Of a DNA stretch of 64,000 bases, positions 46,866 through 59,740 are shown piece by piece. The notes under the pieces were generated by a model. It made no database searches. It was not told the DNA's origin and saw only the letters and a program-made list of their open reading frames with translations. Positions within the stretch are counted from its first letter, which is position 1. Each line of letters starts with the position of its first letter. This DNA is from Xestospongia muta (taxonomy: Eukaryota > Porifera > Demospongiae > Haplosclerida > Petrosiidae), in the NCBI GenBank assembly GCA_963693285.1, contig OY848919.1, positions 8,489,461-8,553,460 on the forward strand, read 5' to 3'. A program made the position numbers and the translations under genes.

Positions 46866-47040
46866 TATTTGTAATTAACAGCAATACAAGATTGTGACAT
46901 CACTAAAGTACAAACTGTGGATAATGAAGTTTGTCGTCTTTGTTCTAAACTGCTGATTCAGTATCTCAAAAATTATGTAAATGAAAAGAAACATAGAGAT
47001 AATTATGGCCATTACTCCCAAACAACAAAAAATAATAAAC
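46866..47040 (-). repeat. Duplicated upstream flank of POT gene
   Basis: Reverse complement matches 13536-13695, with small indels. Confidence 0.75.
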
Positions 47041-47319
47041 TTTTCTTGATTTTTATAAACATTGCATAATATTTTAAATGATTCGTAGTGAATTGTTACC
47101 TTTTATCATTATTATTTAAGCTCATTAATATTCATTAATCATTATAATTTTAATTATGCTACTGGAAGTGTCCAGAACATTCGAGAACACGTGTTTTGTC
47201 ACTATATAATTATCCAATTTTAGTTCTATACTCAGCTAGTCACTCTGTCAGTTGGTTTAAAAGAAAAGTTCTATATAAATTTGGCAACAACACTAAATTG
47301 GTGATCCGGATGCTACTCA
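47041..47319 (+). other. Possible 5' LTR and leader of the Ty3/gypsy-like part
   Basis: Sequence before gag has a TATA-like ctatataaatt near 47271 and a leader attggtgatccgga just before gag, where a primer-binding site would sit. It does not match the presumed 3' LTR starting at 50402. LTR limits are not defined. Confidence 0.35.
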
Positions 47320-47671
47320 GTAGAACACGATGACTGTTCAGAGTCTAATATTTCCTCAACGCCCTCTCTAGCCACTGTCAGCATCAAACTACCACCATTT
47401 TGGCCAGCTGACCCAGAAGTTTGGTTTGCACAAATTGAGGCGCAGTTTACTATGAGAGGAATCACGGCTCAAAAGACTCGCTTCGACTATGTTGTCAGCT
47501 CCCTTAGCCCTGAATTTGCCGTTGAAGTCAGAGACGTTCCCCTTAGACCACCAGTTGAAGCCCCGTATGACACCCTTAAAGCCGAACTCATCAAACGCAC
47601 AGCTGCCTCGGAGCAATGTAAGCTGCAAACTCATAAGTGGCGAAGAGCTAGGAGACCGTAAACCGTACTGA
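47320..47671 (+). pseudogene. Ty3/gypsy-type gag fragment
   Basis: The frame from about 47320 reads [20 protein letters not shown] and then [19 protein letters not shown], a conserved N-terminal gag region of Ty3/gypsy-type elements (family knowledge). After [12 protein letters not shown] the frame slips near 47622 and ends [11 protein letters not shown]. The rest of gag, the zinc knuckle and a protease are missing; the sequence switches to a BEL/Pao-like RT within 30 bases. Gag packages element RNA; this fragment cannot. Confidence 0.65.
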
Positions 47672-47689
47672 AGCCATTGATCCTCAGAT

Positions 47690-50364
47690 TTACTCGTGTG
47701 GTGTTGGCGTATCATCAAGTCCGTTCTTGTTGAATGCAACAATCAATCATCATATTGAGTCATATAGAAGACATAGATCCTTTCTTCTTTGACAAGTTCC
47801 TATCCTCCATTTATATTGATGACGTAAGTCTTGGGTTGCCTCATGTTGAGTCGATGTTTCAGCTGTATCAGAAGTCTAAGGAGCGGTTGGTGGAGGCTGG
47901 GTTTAAATTGAGAAAGTTTATCACCAACTCAGATGAGTCACGACAATTGATCACCAATGACAGTGAGACCACCCACACCACAACAGATGATCAATTCTAC
48001 GCTAAGATTTCTCTTGGATCAAAGCAAGGAAGTTCACCATGATATCCCATGATCCTAGGTGTTTGATGGGACTTCACTAATGACGAGTTCGTATTCAACA
48101 TCAATGATGTTGCTCGATACATGACTGAATCAGAACCCACTAAGAGGACAGTTGTAGGTATGGTTGCACAATTCTTTGACCCTCTAGGTATTGTTACTCC
48201 TGTAACCATTCTATTTAAGATATTATTTCAGCAGCTGTGTGAGGTTGATATAGGATGGGATGATCCACTGACTAATGATCTATTGGATAGGTGGAGACAA
48301 TTTCATTCATCCATCCCTCTCTGGTGCCAGCGTCATTATTATACCTTGAGGTTATCTCTCTTGTCAACCAGAATCAGCTAAACTGGTTGGATTTTGTGAC
48401 GCCTTTACAAAGGCATTTGCCACCGTAGTTTATCTGAGGTTAGAACATGACACTAATGTGTATGTTAGGTATGTTGCAGCTAAGACTCGTGTAGCTCAAC
48501 TGAAGGGTATGACAATCTCACGTATGGAACTCCTATCTGCATTGTTATTTGCCAAGCTAATCGTCAGTGTACGTACGGCTCTTCAAGAAGAGTTGACATT
48601 ACATAGTGAACCCGTTTGCTACACAGATTCAAAGATATCCTTCTACTGGATACAAGGGACCAATCAAGAATGGAGGCAATTTGTTGAGAATCGTGTCGTC
48701 AGTATTCATTTCTTAGTACCATCTTAACACTGGAAACACTCTCCTGGCATTAGCAATCCTGCAGACATACCTTCCAGAGGAATGTCGCCTTCAGAACTAT
48801 CAGAGAACCAGCTCTGGTTAAATGGGCCAGAATGGTTGGCTGCATCATCATACTTCTCTGACCCTCCAGTGGGGATTGATGACAACTTGCCTGAACAATG
48901 CTATTCCGAGTTGAAACATCACACTGCTATACAACTCTTCATGTCTAATGACATGTAAATCAATCTCAGCTCAAACAAATCATTTTGGAGATGTGGTGGT
49001 GGTAGGATGTCCAATTCTGATCTTCCTGTTTCCTCCCAGAATCCAATTCTCTTAGACAAACGGCATCACATAGCAAAGATTAACGTCACGGATCCTCATG
49101 AGCGTGTATTATATGCTGGTATCAAGGAGACACTAACAGAGGTTTGATCATCATTCTGGTTAATACAAGGGAGACAGTTTGTTTGCCATATTATCCACAA
49201 ATGTGTGATCTGTCTTAGGTCAGAAGGAAAACCATATCAGGGTGTACCCCCTCCTTTATTGCCGGAGTATCATGTGAAACGATTGAGACTGTTTCAGTTT
49301 ACTGGAGTGGATTTTGCTGGTCCACTTTATGTCAAACCCTCTCCCCAAGAAAGGGGACCAAAGGCATGGTTGTGTCTGTACACTTGTGCAGTCACTAGAG
49401 CTGTTCATCTTGACTTGGTACCTAATCTCAATACACTCACCTTTCTAAGAAGTTTCAAGCGTTTCACCTCTCATCATGGAGTACCAGCCAAGATGATATC
49501 CAGTAATGGCAAGACATTTAAGTCCGCCTCTAAGACTATTTATAACCTATTCATCGATCCTGTGATCAAGAAACATTTTTCTGACCTCCAATTAGAGTGG
49601 TCATTCAATTTAGAGAAGGCTCCCTGGTGGGGAGGCATTTTTGAGAGACTAATCAAGTCAGCTAAACGTTGTCTAAGAAAGACACTAGGAAGAGCATCTC
49701 TCACCTATGATGAACTACTAACACTTGTGGTCGAAACTGAAGCAGTTCTTAACTCAAGACCACTATCATACATTTCAAGTGATGACCTAGAAGAACCGGT
49801 GACCCCCTCCCACCTGTTAATTGGTTACAGACCCTTCAAAGGATATTGATCCCAACTACCAAGAATCAGCTAGCTCACTCACATGTAGAATGAAGCATGC
49901 TGCTAAGGTTTCTGAGTGATTCTGGAGATGATGGAGGCGGGAGTATTTCGTTGAATTGAAAGAGTTTCACTGCACCAGCCAACTTGTTTGAGGTGTGAAT
50001 ACTACTGTTAAGGAAGAAGAAGTGGTCACAGTGTATGACAAGAACCAGCCCAGAGGACTCTGGAGGTTGGGTAAGATTGTGAGTACCAACCATTAAAGGA
50101 ACAGATGTGAACACAAGAGGTTCTCGTCTGCGAGTACTATCTAAGAAAGTCCGAACAACAATTATACAACGACCAATTCAACACCTGTATCCGTTAGAAG
50201 TAGGCACTACTGATGAGGAGCCAAACAATTATGATGACTGCACACCCAACTCAACTCAAAAAGAAATTCCACAAGAACTGACAGCAGATAATGATACAAG
50301 ACGAGCTCGTCATTCTGCTGCTGTTGAGCCAAGAGATAAGATTATCGGATGTTTTACTGATTGA
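47690..50364 (+). pseudogene. BEL/Pao-type pol remnant: RT, RNase H, integrase
   Basis: RT starts inside its palm: FTRVV, then one frame on SSSPFLLNATINHHIE, then IYIDDVSLG at about 47811-47837 with the YxDD motif, and AGFKLRKFITNS. 48121-48381 continues with VGMVAQFFDPLGIVTPV. RNase H-like sequence lies at 48380-48727 ([15 protein letters not shown]). Integrase at about 49150-49849 has FTGVDFAGPL (first Asp) and WWGGIFERL (Glu), but the second catalytic Asp is Ser (MISSNGKTF). The C-terminal domain follows with VVTVYDKNQPRGLWRLGKI at about 50020-50080. The order and motifs fit BEL/Pao. At least six stops or frameshifts; the N-terminal gag, protease and first half of RT are absent. Confidence 0.8.
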
Positions 50365-50401
50365 GAGAGTGTTGAACATATACTGTTCAACAGGGGGAGG
50401 A

Positions 50402-50895
50402 TGTTGTGTATTTATGGTTAATTAACTAATATTACTATTATGTTATAATTTTTGTAATCACGTGAGAACCGAGAAATCTGATTTTGTATCATTTACTCTA
50501 CCATTCCTTCTCTGTCTCTCATTGATATAAAGAGAATATTAAAAGGAGAAATTAAGATATTACAGTCCAAGAGGGGGACTGATTACAGTAGGAATTAATA
50601 AACTAACATGTGGCAATTGGTCACTCATATCTGGATTCCTAGAGACAACTCATTCTATTGATTTAGATCAAATATCTTCCTCATAGGCTTAGAACTGATC
50701 TCTGAATTGTACTTAGTCATTCAATTTGCTCTGAGTATCAAGGTATACCTTCACTTACCTAGCTCAAAATAACCTAGAAGTGAACCAAGGATGTGTTTAT
50801 GTGTAATCGAAAAAAATAAAAACCTTCCTTTACATGCAAGCAGTGATTCCATGCAGCTTCATGTTTGCTTAGCCTCAGATGTTGTTTTCTTAAAA
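50402..50895 (+). other. Probable 3' LTR remnant and spacer
   Basis: Begins with TG immediately after the polypurine tract. No gene. The LTR's 3' end cannot be set without a second copy. Confidence 0.4.
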
Positions 50896-51063
50896 AGGCT
50901 TCTTGGCAACCTCTATTTATTTAGATGGGTGAGTAGGTTAGACATAAACCATATTGATTACTAAATACTTGTGAATAATCTATTAACATATTGTTACAGC
51001 AAAAGTTAGCATACAAGAAAAGACCAAAATGTTGCAAAAATTAATGATTCAGACTGCATGTCT

Positions 51064-53460
51064 TTACTCAGTGTTATGTAGAGGTAGGCCCACATGTTTA
51101 CGTATCTCATTAACTTTTTTCTTGTTATTAACCAAGCTGTTTTACATAGTTGAAATCACTGTCTTCCATATAAAAGGTAATAATTGAGTTGTATTCCACT
51201 CATCAATTACTTTCAAAAGCCTAATTTTATCATTATTTGAAGATGTTTCTATACTTTCCAAAGTATTAGTAGGGACTTTAAAAGATTTACCAATAACTTA
51301 CCAACTACAACATGTATCAGCCAGTATTTTAAGCAGATCATGTTCATCAAGAGGGCTCTTTAAAATATCTAAGAAATATAAGATTATGACAAGTACAAGA
51401 AAGCAGATAAATGTAATCACTTTGTTACTAAGTACATCCTCCATGTATCTAGCAATGTCAGCAGTAAAAACAAAAGAAAATGTAGAAAAGCCTAAGTTAT
51501 GAACCACATATAATTAACACATGGACATTCTTGTAATTAATAGGAAGGATACTAAATTCTATTATACAATATATGAATATTGTAGAAACATAGAAAGTAT
51601 TAACAAAATGCATTTTACATAATTCAACAGAAGACTACAGCACATTGAAGTGATTAATTCCTCCTTCACACTTGAAGACTAACAATATAAATACTTACTG
51701 ATAGTTGTAAAAAGGAATTTGCTGAATGCTGCATTGTAATTATCATGAAGAGACAAAAGGGATATAAAATAACAAAGTTCTATAATGGTCTAATAAATGT
51801 AACATAGTAAATTGAAATGTGCTAGTTGAATTGTCTGATGAAGTAGAAGACACATTTCCTTTGACCATTTTCTCATATAGCTATGATAAAACACTGTACC
51901 ATGGTTTATTAGCCAGGCTACTGAAAGTCAGCCTAGAAAACAGTAAGAAAGCAAATGGTAACAAACATCTATGATATTGAACAGACTTTGGCCTTGTCAA
52001 TATATATCTCTTTTATACAACATTTTGATGATGGTAAAGTTAATGGAAAAACATAGCAACTGAAAAAACTGACATAATTTAATACATGTAGCCGGTAATT
52101 TTTTGAATGTGACTACTTCTGTTCAAAATGTTTCATATAATTTCAGAGTGTTCATACCACACAAGCTATTTCTGCACTAGTCACAACATTTACTTGGGTC
52201 TAATATCTTTACACTTAAAGCTGTGAGGCAAGCAAATACATTCATAGTAAACATAGTATCTACTTCACACCAGTTAAACAACGTTCCTCAAAGCATACTT
52301 GTATTTGCATGACACTTGCAATACAAAGTTTAGGCATCTCTGCACATGTATATTCTGAGCTATCAGCATATAGGTAATTGATTTATACAATGAATATTAT
52401 TACACAACTAATTGTCTTAATGTTTCAAATGTTCAAACAGAATTGAACAATAATTAAGAAAATAATATTAAAGTAGTTGACACATTGTTATGTCTTACAT
52501 GACATGTAACATATCTTCTTCACTTGTTTTAGAATTTTTGTTATCAGTAGTAGACAATCTCCTTTTCTTTATGGTACGTCTTTTGTCTACATAGAAATGA
52601 ACAATAAATATAATGAACTGAATATATTGTAATGACAAGGTTTCAATCTGTATGAGTGCCTGAAAAAGGTTCTGTAATAAAATTATTTTCACTAAAGCAT
52701 AGAAGAGCTTACAGCCTTGCAAATGAGGGAGAGGATACAAGTTCCACTTAAAAGCTCCACAGCAGCTCTGATATATGGAAGCTTTAAGTATTTGACAATT
52801 ATGAATCCAGTAATTACCCAGATATAATTATTTAGTCAAAAATAATTTTATCATTACATTACTACTAATTTAATATAACAAATTTGTGTATTGTAGACTA
52901 TAAGTTGTCCTCATAATCTTGTACATGTACTCCTAATTTAAATTTACCTTTAAAAAAGTTGCTGACATAAACTACTTGTATAAGCATTAACTAGATGTCT
53001 CAAGACAATGTGCTGATTTAGCAACAACAAGTCCGATATCATGACTACTTCTTATCAATTATATGAGCACATTGCTCTAAATATACAGCAATTACTTTGA
53101 CGAAATCAGATGACCTAGATATAGATGTGAATCACAAACAGCACTGATAAGTTTGTTACCTTCAGAAAACTTATTGTACATTGTACGACACACATCTTGA
53201 GCAGTTACTTCATATAAAGAATCTGTTGGTGTGATGATCTCAATAGGAATAACAAGTGTTAAACCACATACATCTAGGGATAACTTGTGCTCTTTAACGA
53301 TTTCATTAATCCTAACAAAGAAAGAATGTATTGAATGTATTATGAAAGAATGTATCATTATATTATTATTACTAATCTATTATACAAGGAAAAGTTATTA
53401 TACCTTTTATGAAAACTTGCTGATGTAGTCAAACTCTATTGCACTACTGTCATAACTCAC
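51064..53460 (-). pseudogene. Death-domain gene remnant, copy B
   Basis: Same exon blocks as copy A: 53400-53480, 53160-53311, 52499-52586, and a final exon 51064-51368. The final exon spans a full death domain: DEHDLLKILADTCCSW, then VIGKSFKVPTNTLESIE, LLKVIDEWNTTQLLPF and VNNKKKVNEI. Two in-frame stops break it: TAA at 51298-51300 directly after CCSW (where Tyr-type residues are usual) and TAA at 51142-51144. The acceptor tatatttcttag precedes 51368. It shows that copy A lost about 1.1 kb (51283-52392) including the first half of the domain. Both copies are therefore inactive, by different lesions. Confidence 0.6.
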
Positions 53461-53931
53461 CACCACCAGCTTTGAGATGTTATAGAAAATACTAGTACTT
53501 TATTACATTTATACATATAATATATATAATCCATTCAGGTAGAATTTGACATTTGGCTCAATATTTTTTTTTATCTAAAAACATATGTTAGTGAGAAATG
53601 GTTTTAATTATTTAACATACTTTGAAATAGTGTGTAAATATCCAAAGCTCAGGCAATATCTAAAAAATTGTCTTTCAGTAAGCTTTGTCTCATAAATACA
53701 CAACATATCATTAACAAGCATTTGGACATGGATTCTCCAATTATAACAGAAGCTATACAAACTATTAAAAAAGGACAAAAAGCAATCCAAAAGAAGGCTT
53801 TAGTATAATTGTAAAAAATCACTAAAGTTGTGAGGCTGGCCACATGTGGTATGTTATTGATGGAACTATTTGCTACAACATTTTCAAACTCTAAAATCTA
53901 CTAATAATGTGCTACTATATCTATACAGTTC

Positions 53932-54065
53932 AAAAAAGAATGAGCCGAGGATCAACAGTACTCTTAGTACATCATAGCTAGCACACCTATGATGCTCCAG
54001 ACGACACCACGTGGAGGTGGTACTGTATTGCCGTCCCCCCACCCTACCACCTCTCATTCTTTTTT
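53932..54065. repeat. 134-bp element with 13-bp terminal inverted repeats (B)
   Basis: Same structure as 22251-22384; termini intact in both copies. Confidence 0.5.
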
Positions 54066-54200
54066 AATGGCCTAATATGCTCAAAAAATAGTTTTAATGG
54101 CCTAATATGCTTAAAAATAGTTTTAATGGCCTAATATGCTCAAAAATAGTTTTAATGGTCTAATATGCTCAAAATATATTTTAAATGGCCTAATATGCTT
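54063..54200. repeat. 30-bp tandem array, about 5 units (B)
   Basis: Units vary from 28 to 30 bp; three units fewer than in copy A. Confidence 0.88.
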
Positions 54201-54242
54201 AATTATTTTTGATGGCCTATCAAGCTCAAAATAAAAATCTCT

Positions 54243-56285
54243 GGGACTGTTACATTAGGACACAGTAGACAGGTGAGTTACGTTATGACACAGTAAATGG
54301 GACTGTTACATATGGACACAGTAGACAGGTGAGTTACGTTATGACACAGTAGATAAGACTGTTATATTAAGACATAGTAGAGAGTTCAGTTACATTATGA
54401 CACAATAGATAAGACTGTTACATATAGACACAGTAGACAAGTGAGTTAAATTATGACACAGTAGATGGGAATATTACATTTTGACACAGTAGATGGGACT
54501 GTTATGTTAGGACACAGTAGACAGGATAGAGTAGATGGGACTGTTACATTTGGACACAGTAGACAAGAAGTTACGTTATGACACAGTAGATGGGACTGTT
54601 ACAATATGACACAGTAGACAGTTGAGTTACGTTATGACACAATAGATAAGACCGTAACATTAGGACACAGTAGACAGGTGAGTTACGTTATGACACAATA
54701 AATGGGACTGTTACATATGGACACAGTAGACAGGTAAGTTACGTTATGACACAGTAGATAAGACTGTTACATTAAGACACAGTAGACAGTTGAATTACGT
54801 TATTACACAATAGATAAGACCGTTACATTAGGACACAGTAGACAGGTGAGTTACGTTATAACACAGTAAATGGGACTGTTACATATGGACACAGTAGACA
54901 TGTGAGTTATGTTATGACACAGTAGATAAGACTGTTACATTAAGACACAGTAGACAGTTGAGCTACGTTATGACACAATAGATAAGACCATTACATTAGG
55001 ACACAGTAGACAGGTGAGTTACGTTATGACACAGTAAATGGGACTGTTAAATATGGACACAGTAGACAGGTGAGTTACGTTTTGACACAATAGACAAGAC
55101 TTTTTCATTAAGACACAGTAGACAGGTGAGTTAAGTTATGACACAGTAGATGGCAATGTTACATTTTGACACAGTAGACAGGGAGTTACGTTATGACACA
55201 GTAGATGGGACTGTTACATTAGGACACAGTAGACAGGTGAGTTACGTTATGACACAGTAGATAAGACCGTTACATTAAGACACAGTAGACAGTTGAGGTA
55301 CATTATGACACAATAGGTAAGACCGTTACATTAGGACACAGTAGACAAGTGAGTTACGTTATGACACAGTAAATGGGACTGTTACATATGGACACAGTAG
55401 ACAGGTGAGTTACGTTAGGACAAATGGACACAGTAGACAAGGAGTTACGTTATGACACAGTAGATAAGACCGTTACATTAAGACACAGTAGACAGTTGAG
55501 GTACATTATTACACAATAGGTAAGACCGTTACATTAGGGCACAGTAGACAAGTGAGTTACGTTATGACACAGTAAATGGGACTGTTACATATGGACACAG
55601 TAGACATGTGAGTTACGTTATGACACAGTAGATAAGACCGTTACATTAAGACACAGTAGACAGTTGAGGTACATTATGACACAATAGGTAAGACCGTTAC
55701 ATTAGGACACAGTAGACAAGTGAGTTACGTTATGACACAGTAAATGGGACTGTTACATATGGACACAGTAGACAGGTGAGTTACGTTATGACATATGGAC
55801 ACAGTAGACAGGTGAGTTATGTTATGACACAGTAGATGGGACTGTTACATTTGGACACAGTAGACAAGGAGTTACGTTATGACACAGTAGATGGGACTCT
55901 TACAATATGACAAAGTAGACTGGGAATTAAGTTATGACACAGTAGATGGGAATGTTACATTAGGACACAGTAGACAGGTGAGTTATGTTATGACACAGTA
56001 GAATGTACTGTTACATATAGACACAGTAGACAGGTGAGTTACGTTATGACACAGTAGATAAGACCGTTACATTAAGACACAGTAGACAGTTGAGTTACAT
56101 TATGACACAATAGGTAAGACCGTTACATTAGGACACAGTAGATAAGTGAGTTATGTTATGACAAAGTAAATGGGACTGTTACATATGGACACAGTAGACA
56201 GGTGAATTACGTTATGACACAGTAGATGGGACTGTTTCGTTAGGACACAGTAGACAAGTGAGTTACATTATGATACAGTTGATAG
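54243..56285. repeat. 56-bp satellite (B)
   Basis: About 36 units, some 12 fewer than in A. A variant gttgaggtac near 55290, 55491 and 55653 is private to this copy. Confidence 0.92.
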
Positions 56286-56450
56286 GATAACTCTAGGCAT
56301 CAGACTGGCTATAATCTAATAATTTAAAACAAAATATTAGCTAGGTACTCTTCTGCATTTTATATAGAGAATGCTATTAGGTTATAGATTAGTGAACTCT
56401 TGCTTACTAAGTGATCTCTAAAGGCCAGGCTCTATATAGTACATACACCA

Positions 56451-57005
56451 GACCTATGCTATAGGCTTTCAATAGGACTGCTAAGTCATCAAATTATGTG
56501 GGCACTTCAAGGCTCATTCCATATTCTAAGCATGTAAACTTCTCTTCTTTTCATATGCAGTAACCTATGCTATAGGCTTTTAATAGAACTGCTAAGTCAT
56601 CAAATTATATGTGCACTTCAAGGCTCATTCCATATTCTATGCATGTAAACTTCTCTTCTTTTCATATGCAGTAACCTATGCTATAGGCTTTTAATAGGAA
56701 TGCTAAGTCATCAAATTATATGTGCACTTCAAGGCTCATTCCATATTCTAATCATGTAAACTTCTCTTCTTTTCATATGCAGTAACCTCTGCTATAGGCT
56801 TTTAATAGGAATGCTAAGTCATCAAATTATATGTGCACTTCAAGGCTCATTCCATATTCTAATCATGTAAACTTCTCTTCTTTTCATATGCAGTAACCTA
56901 TGCTATAGGCTTTTAATAGGAATGCTAAGTCATCAAATTATATGTGCACTTTAAGGCCCATTCCATATTCTAAGCATGTAAACTTCTCTCCTTATCATAG
57001 GCAGT
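56451..57005. repeat. 111-bp tandem array, 5 units (B)
   Basis: Units at about 56451, 56562, 56673, 56784 and 56895; one fewer than in A. Confidence 0.92.
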
Positions 57006-58010
57006 ATAGCTTTGTTTCTGCTGGCATCTTTTGGCACTAAACATCCTATAAGAACTTCAGTAATTGATACACCTATATTATAATTATAGAGAGCTCATAA
57101 TTAATGACAACTGCATCTACAACAATGAACTTACAAACTGTTACAGAAAATGTTGTCGGGTATCAGACTACCATTTTTGTTGTTGTATAAGTTTAAAAGA
57201 TGTTGGCGAGACTGAAAGACTCCAGGGAGATAGATGATCCATGATATAGAGCAGCAACCATAGAAAAGAAAGAAAATACATTATTTGTCCCAACTCACCA
57301 CCAAAAGAAACATCTTCAGTATAATATTAATGCCTAAAACACAATAAATCTATTATATACTAACATTTGCTATCAGGTATAACTTACAAGTAGTCAGTGT
57401 TTTTTATATATAGATCTCACAGATCACCAGGAATATGTTAACCTAATAATTATAAAGAAAAGAGAAGTGATTATTACTGCATGTACAACATATCGAACTT
57501 ACAAGGTAACAGTTATCAGAGAATGTGATCAGATCATCTTAGATAGTAACTATATAACTACACAATGGAATATAGTGTTGGCTAACATTGGTTAAAATGT
57601 TATATACACAACTCATAACCAGTTTAGCATGACTAGAAATATAACATCACGAAGCACAGTAATAGGCAAATGATCATGTATTTAGTAAGCAAACAGTTAA
57701 CTGAATTGAGGCAATTAAAGTAAAATCAGAAAAGGCTGAGTATTCATGCATAATAACAATATGTAAGCATAAATAATTCTAGGAAACAACATGAAACCAG
57801 TTCATTTAATACAATACACCAAATCTGAACAAAACCACTATGGTGGGGGTTTATGCTACCAACAATACACAAGGGAATATTAGAACACAGTTAAATTATG
57901 TAAGGACATAGTGAACTGTACAGTTATATTAAAACACAGGGATGCATTCAAACACAATAACAGAAATGTAAAGTCTGAAATGCCCCTCACACCTATTACC
58001 CCTTACACCT
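57006..58010. other. Unique spacer within duplicon B
   Basis: No gene recognised. 57843-57990 holds about 150 bases missing from copy A. Confidence 0.5.
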
Positions 58011-58875
58011 ATTACACAGTAGACAGGATTTTTACATTAGTAGGACATAGTAAACAGGACACAGGACATAGCAGACAGGATGGTTACGTCAGAACAGTAC
58101 AAGGATATTTACATTAGACACAGTAGACATGACAGTCGCATCAGAAACAGTAGACAGGACATAGGACATAGCAGACAGGGTAATTACATTAGGACACAGT
58201 AGACTGGACAGTATATTATGACACCGTAGACAAGATGGTTGACAGTAGACAGGACAGTTACGTTAAAAGACAGTAGACAGGGTAGTAAGAATGAAAGACA
58301 GTAGACAGGAGGGGTACATTAAAAGACAGTAGACAGGACAGGTACATTAAAAGACAGTAGACAGGACATGTACATTAAAAGACAGTAGACAGGAAGTTAC
58401 ATTAAATGACAGTAGACAGGACAGGTACATTAAAAGACAGTAGACAGGAAGTTACATTAAAAGACAGTAGACACGACAGGTACATTAAAGGACAGTGGAC
58501 AGGACAGGTACATTAAAAGACAGTAGACAGGAAGTTACATTAAAAGACAGTAGACAGGACAGGTACATTAAAAGACAGTAGACAAGACAGGTACATTAAA
58601 GACAGTAGACAGGAATTTACATTAAAAGACAGTAGACAAGACAGGTACATTAAAAAAGACAGTAGACAGGAATTTACATTAAATGACAGTAGACAGGATA
58701 GGTACATTAAAAGACAGTAGACAGGAAGTTACATTAAAAGACAGTAGACAGGACATTAAAATTAAAGAGAGTGGACAGGATTAGTTAATTAGGAGACTGT
58801 AGACAGGAAAATTACATTAGGATACAGTGGTCAGGAGTTACATTAGATTACAGTAGACAGGACAATTACATTACA
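58011..58875. repeat. 28-bp tandem array (B)
   Basis: Same family as 27119-27910, with a different order of unit variants (for example alternating long and short units at 58380-58740). Confidence 0.88.
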
Positions 58876-59305
58876 ACACAGCAAAGATTACTGTTACATC
58901 CAATCCAGTCAATCAACTAATGCTCAATATGAAAGGATAATAGGCTATAAATATAATGAGAGATTTATTATGCTGTAATGCTCTACACACAACAAGTGCG
59001 AGAGAAAAGGAATTGTCTAAACATTACAAGCTAATACTAATACAAATGTAGACCCAAGAAGGATAAACAGGCTTATACTAAATAAAGAGACTTGAATGAT
59101 TTTATTCAGACTTGCTACATTGTACTAAATATACTGGTTTCAAAAGTCTATAATATTACAGGGAAAAATGCCAGGCTTAGTTAGGATACCAATGTACTAA
59201 ATAAAGGCTAAATGAAGAAGAAACTAAAACTGACTAAAGCTCACTGAATACAAATGTTAAATGGGACAAACTAGCTATACTAACACACATGGAGTACTGT
59301 TACTC
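58876..59305. other. Unique spacer, no gene recognised (B)
   Basis: Matches 27911-28330. Confidence 0.4.
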
Positions 59306-59640
59306 TGACCGTATTTGTTACTACTGTCTTCCACTTTCTTTGTAGCCAGGAACAGCTTTGTCTCAGTATTTACTGCAGAGAACACTATCAGAACCACTCG
59401 ACAACATGACTCCAGGTCTTTCTACTTGTCTTGCGCTAACAGCCCTGCCGAAGTAACGTCCTGAATATGACCGTATTTGTTAGTACTGTCTTCCACTTTC
59501 TTTGTAGCCAGAAACAGCTTTGTCTCAGTATTTACTCCAGAGAACACTATCAGAATCACGCGACAACATGACTCCAGGTCTTTCTTTTTGTCTTGCGCTA
59601 ATTGCCCTGCAGAAGTAACGTCCTGACAGAGAGGTGGCTA
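59306..59640. repeat. About 160-bp tandem repeat, 2 units (B)
   Basis: Units at 59306 and 59468; one fewer than in copy A. Confidence 0.8.
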
Positions 59641-59709
59641 AAATGAAATAATGGCGTCTAAGTTTAATATTTTCTAGTAAAAAATTGGCGCTACTAGGGC
59701 TGCTAGTCG

Positions 59710-59740
59710 AACTGAGCATGCTCAGTTGATCATCGTGATC
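59710..59740. promoter_or_regulatory. 18-bp palindrome plus GATCA-TCG-TGATC (B)
   Basis: Identical to the pair at 28891-28921. Confidence 0.45.

Larger units (their letters stand above)
47200..50760 (+). mobile_element. Broken LTR retroelement, Ty3-like gag joined to BEL/Pao-like pol
   Basis: A gag fragment of one superfamily is followed within about 30 bases by pol of another in the same orientation. A polypurine tract (cagggggagg, 50391-50400) precedes a probable 3' LTR starting tgttgtgta at 50402. No matching 5' LTR was seen to the left. The right border is uncertain; duplicon B begins at 50896. Confidence 0.65.

Noticed and set aside
51298..51507. Apparent transmembrane helix (ITFICFLVLVIILYFLDI) before the death domain
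   Set aside because: A good acceptor (tatatttcttag) falls right after it, so the hydrophobic stretch is most likely T-rich intron sequence, not protein.
52495..52740. Hydrophobic segment before the basic KKRRLS block
   Set aside because: Same reason: a splice acceptor (ctatgtag) precedes the basic block, so the upstream part is probably intron.
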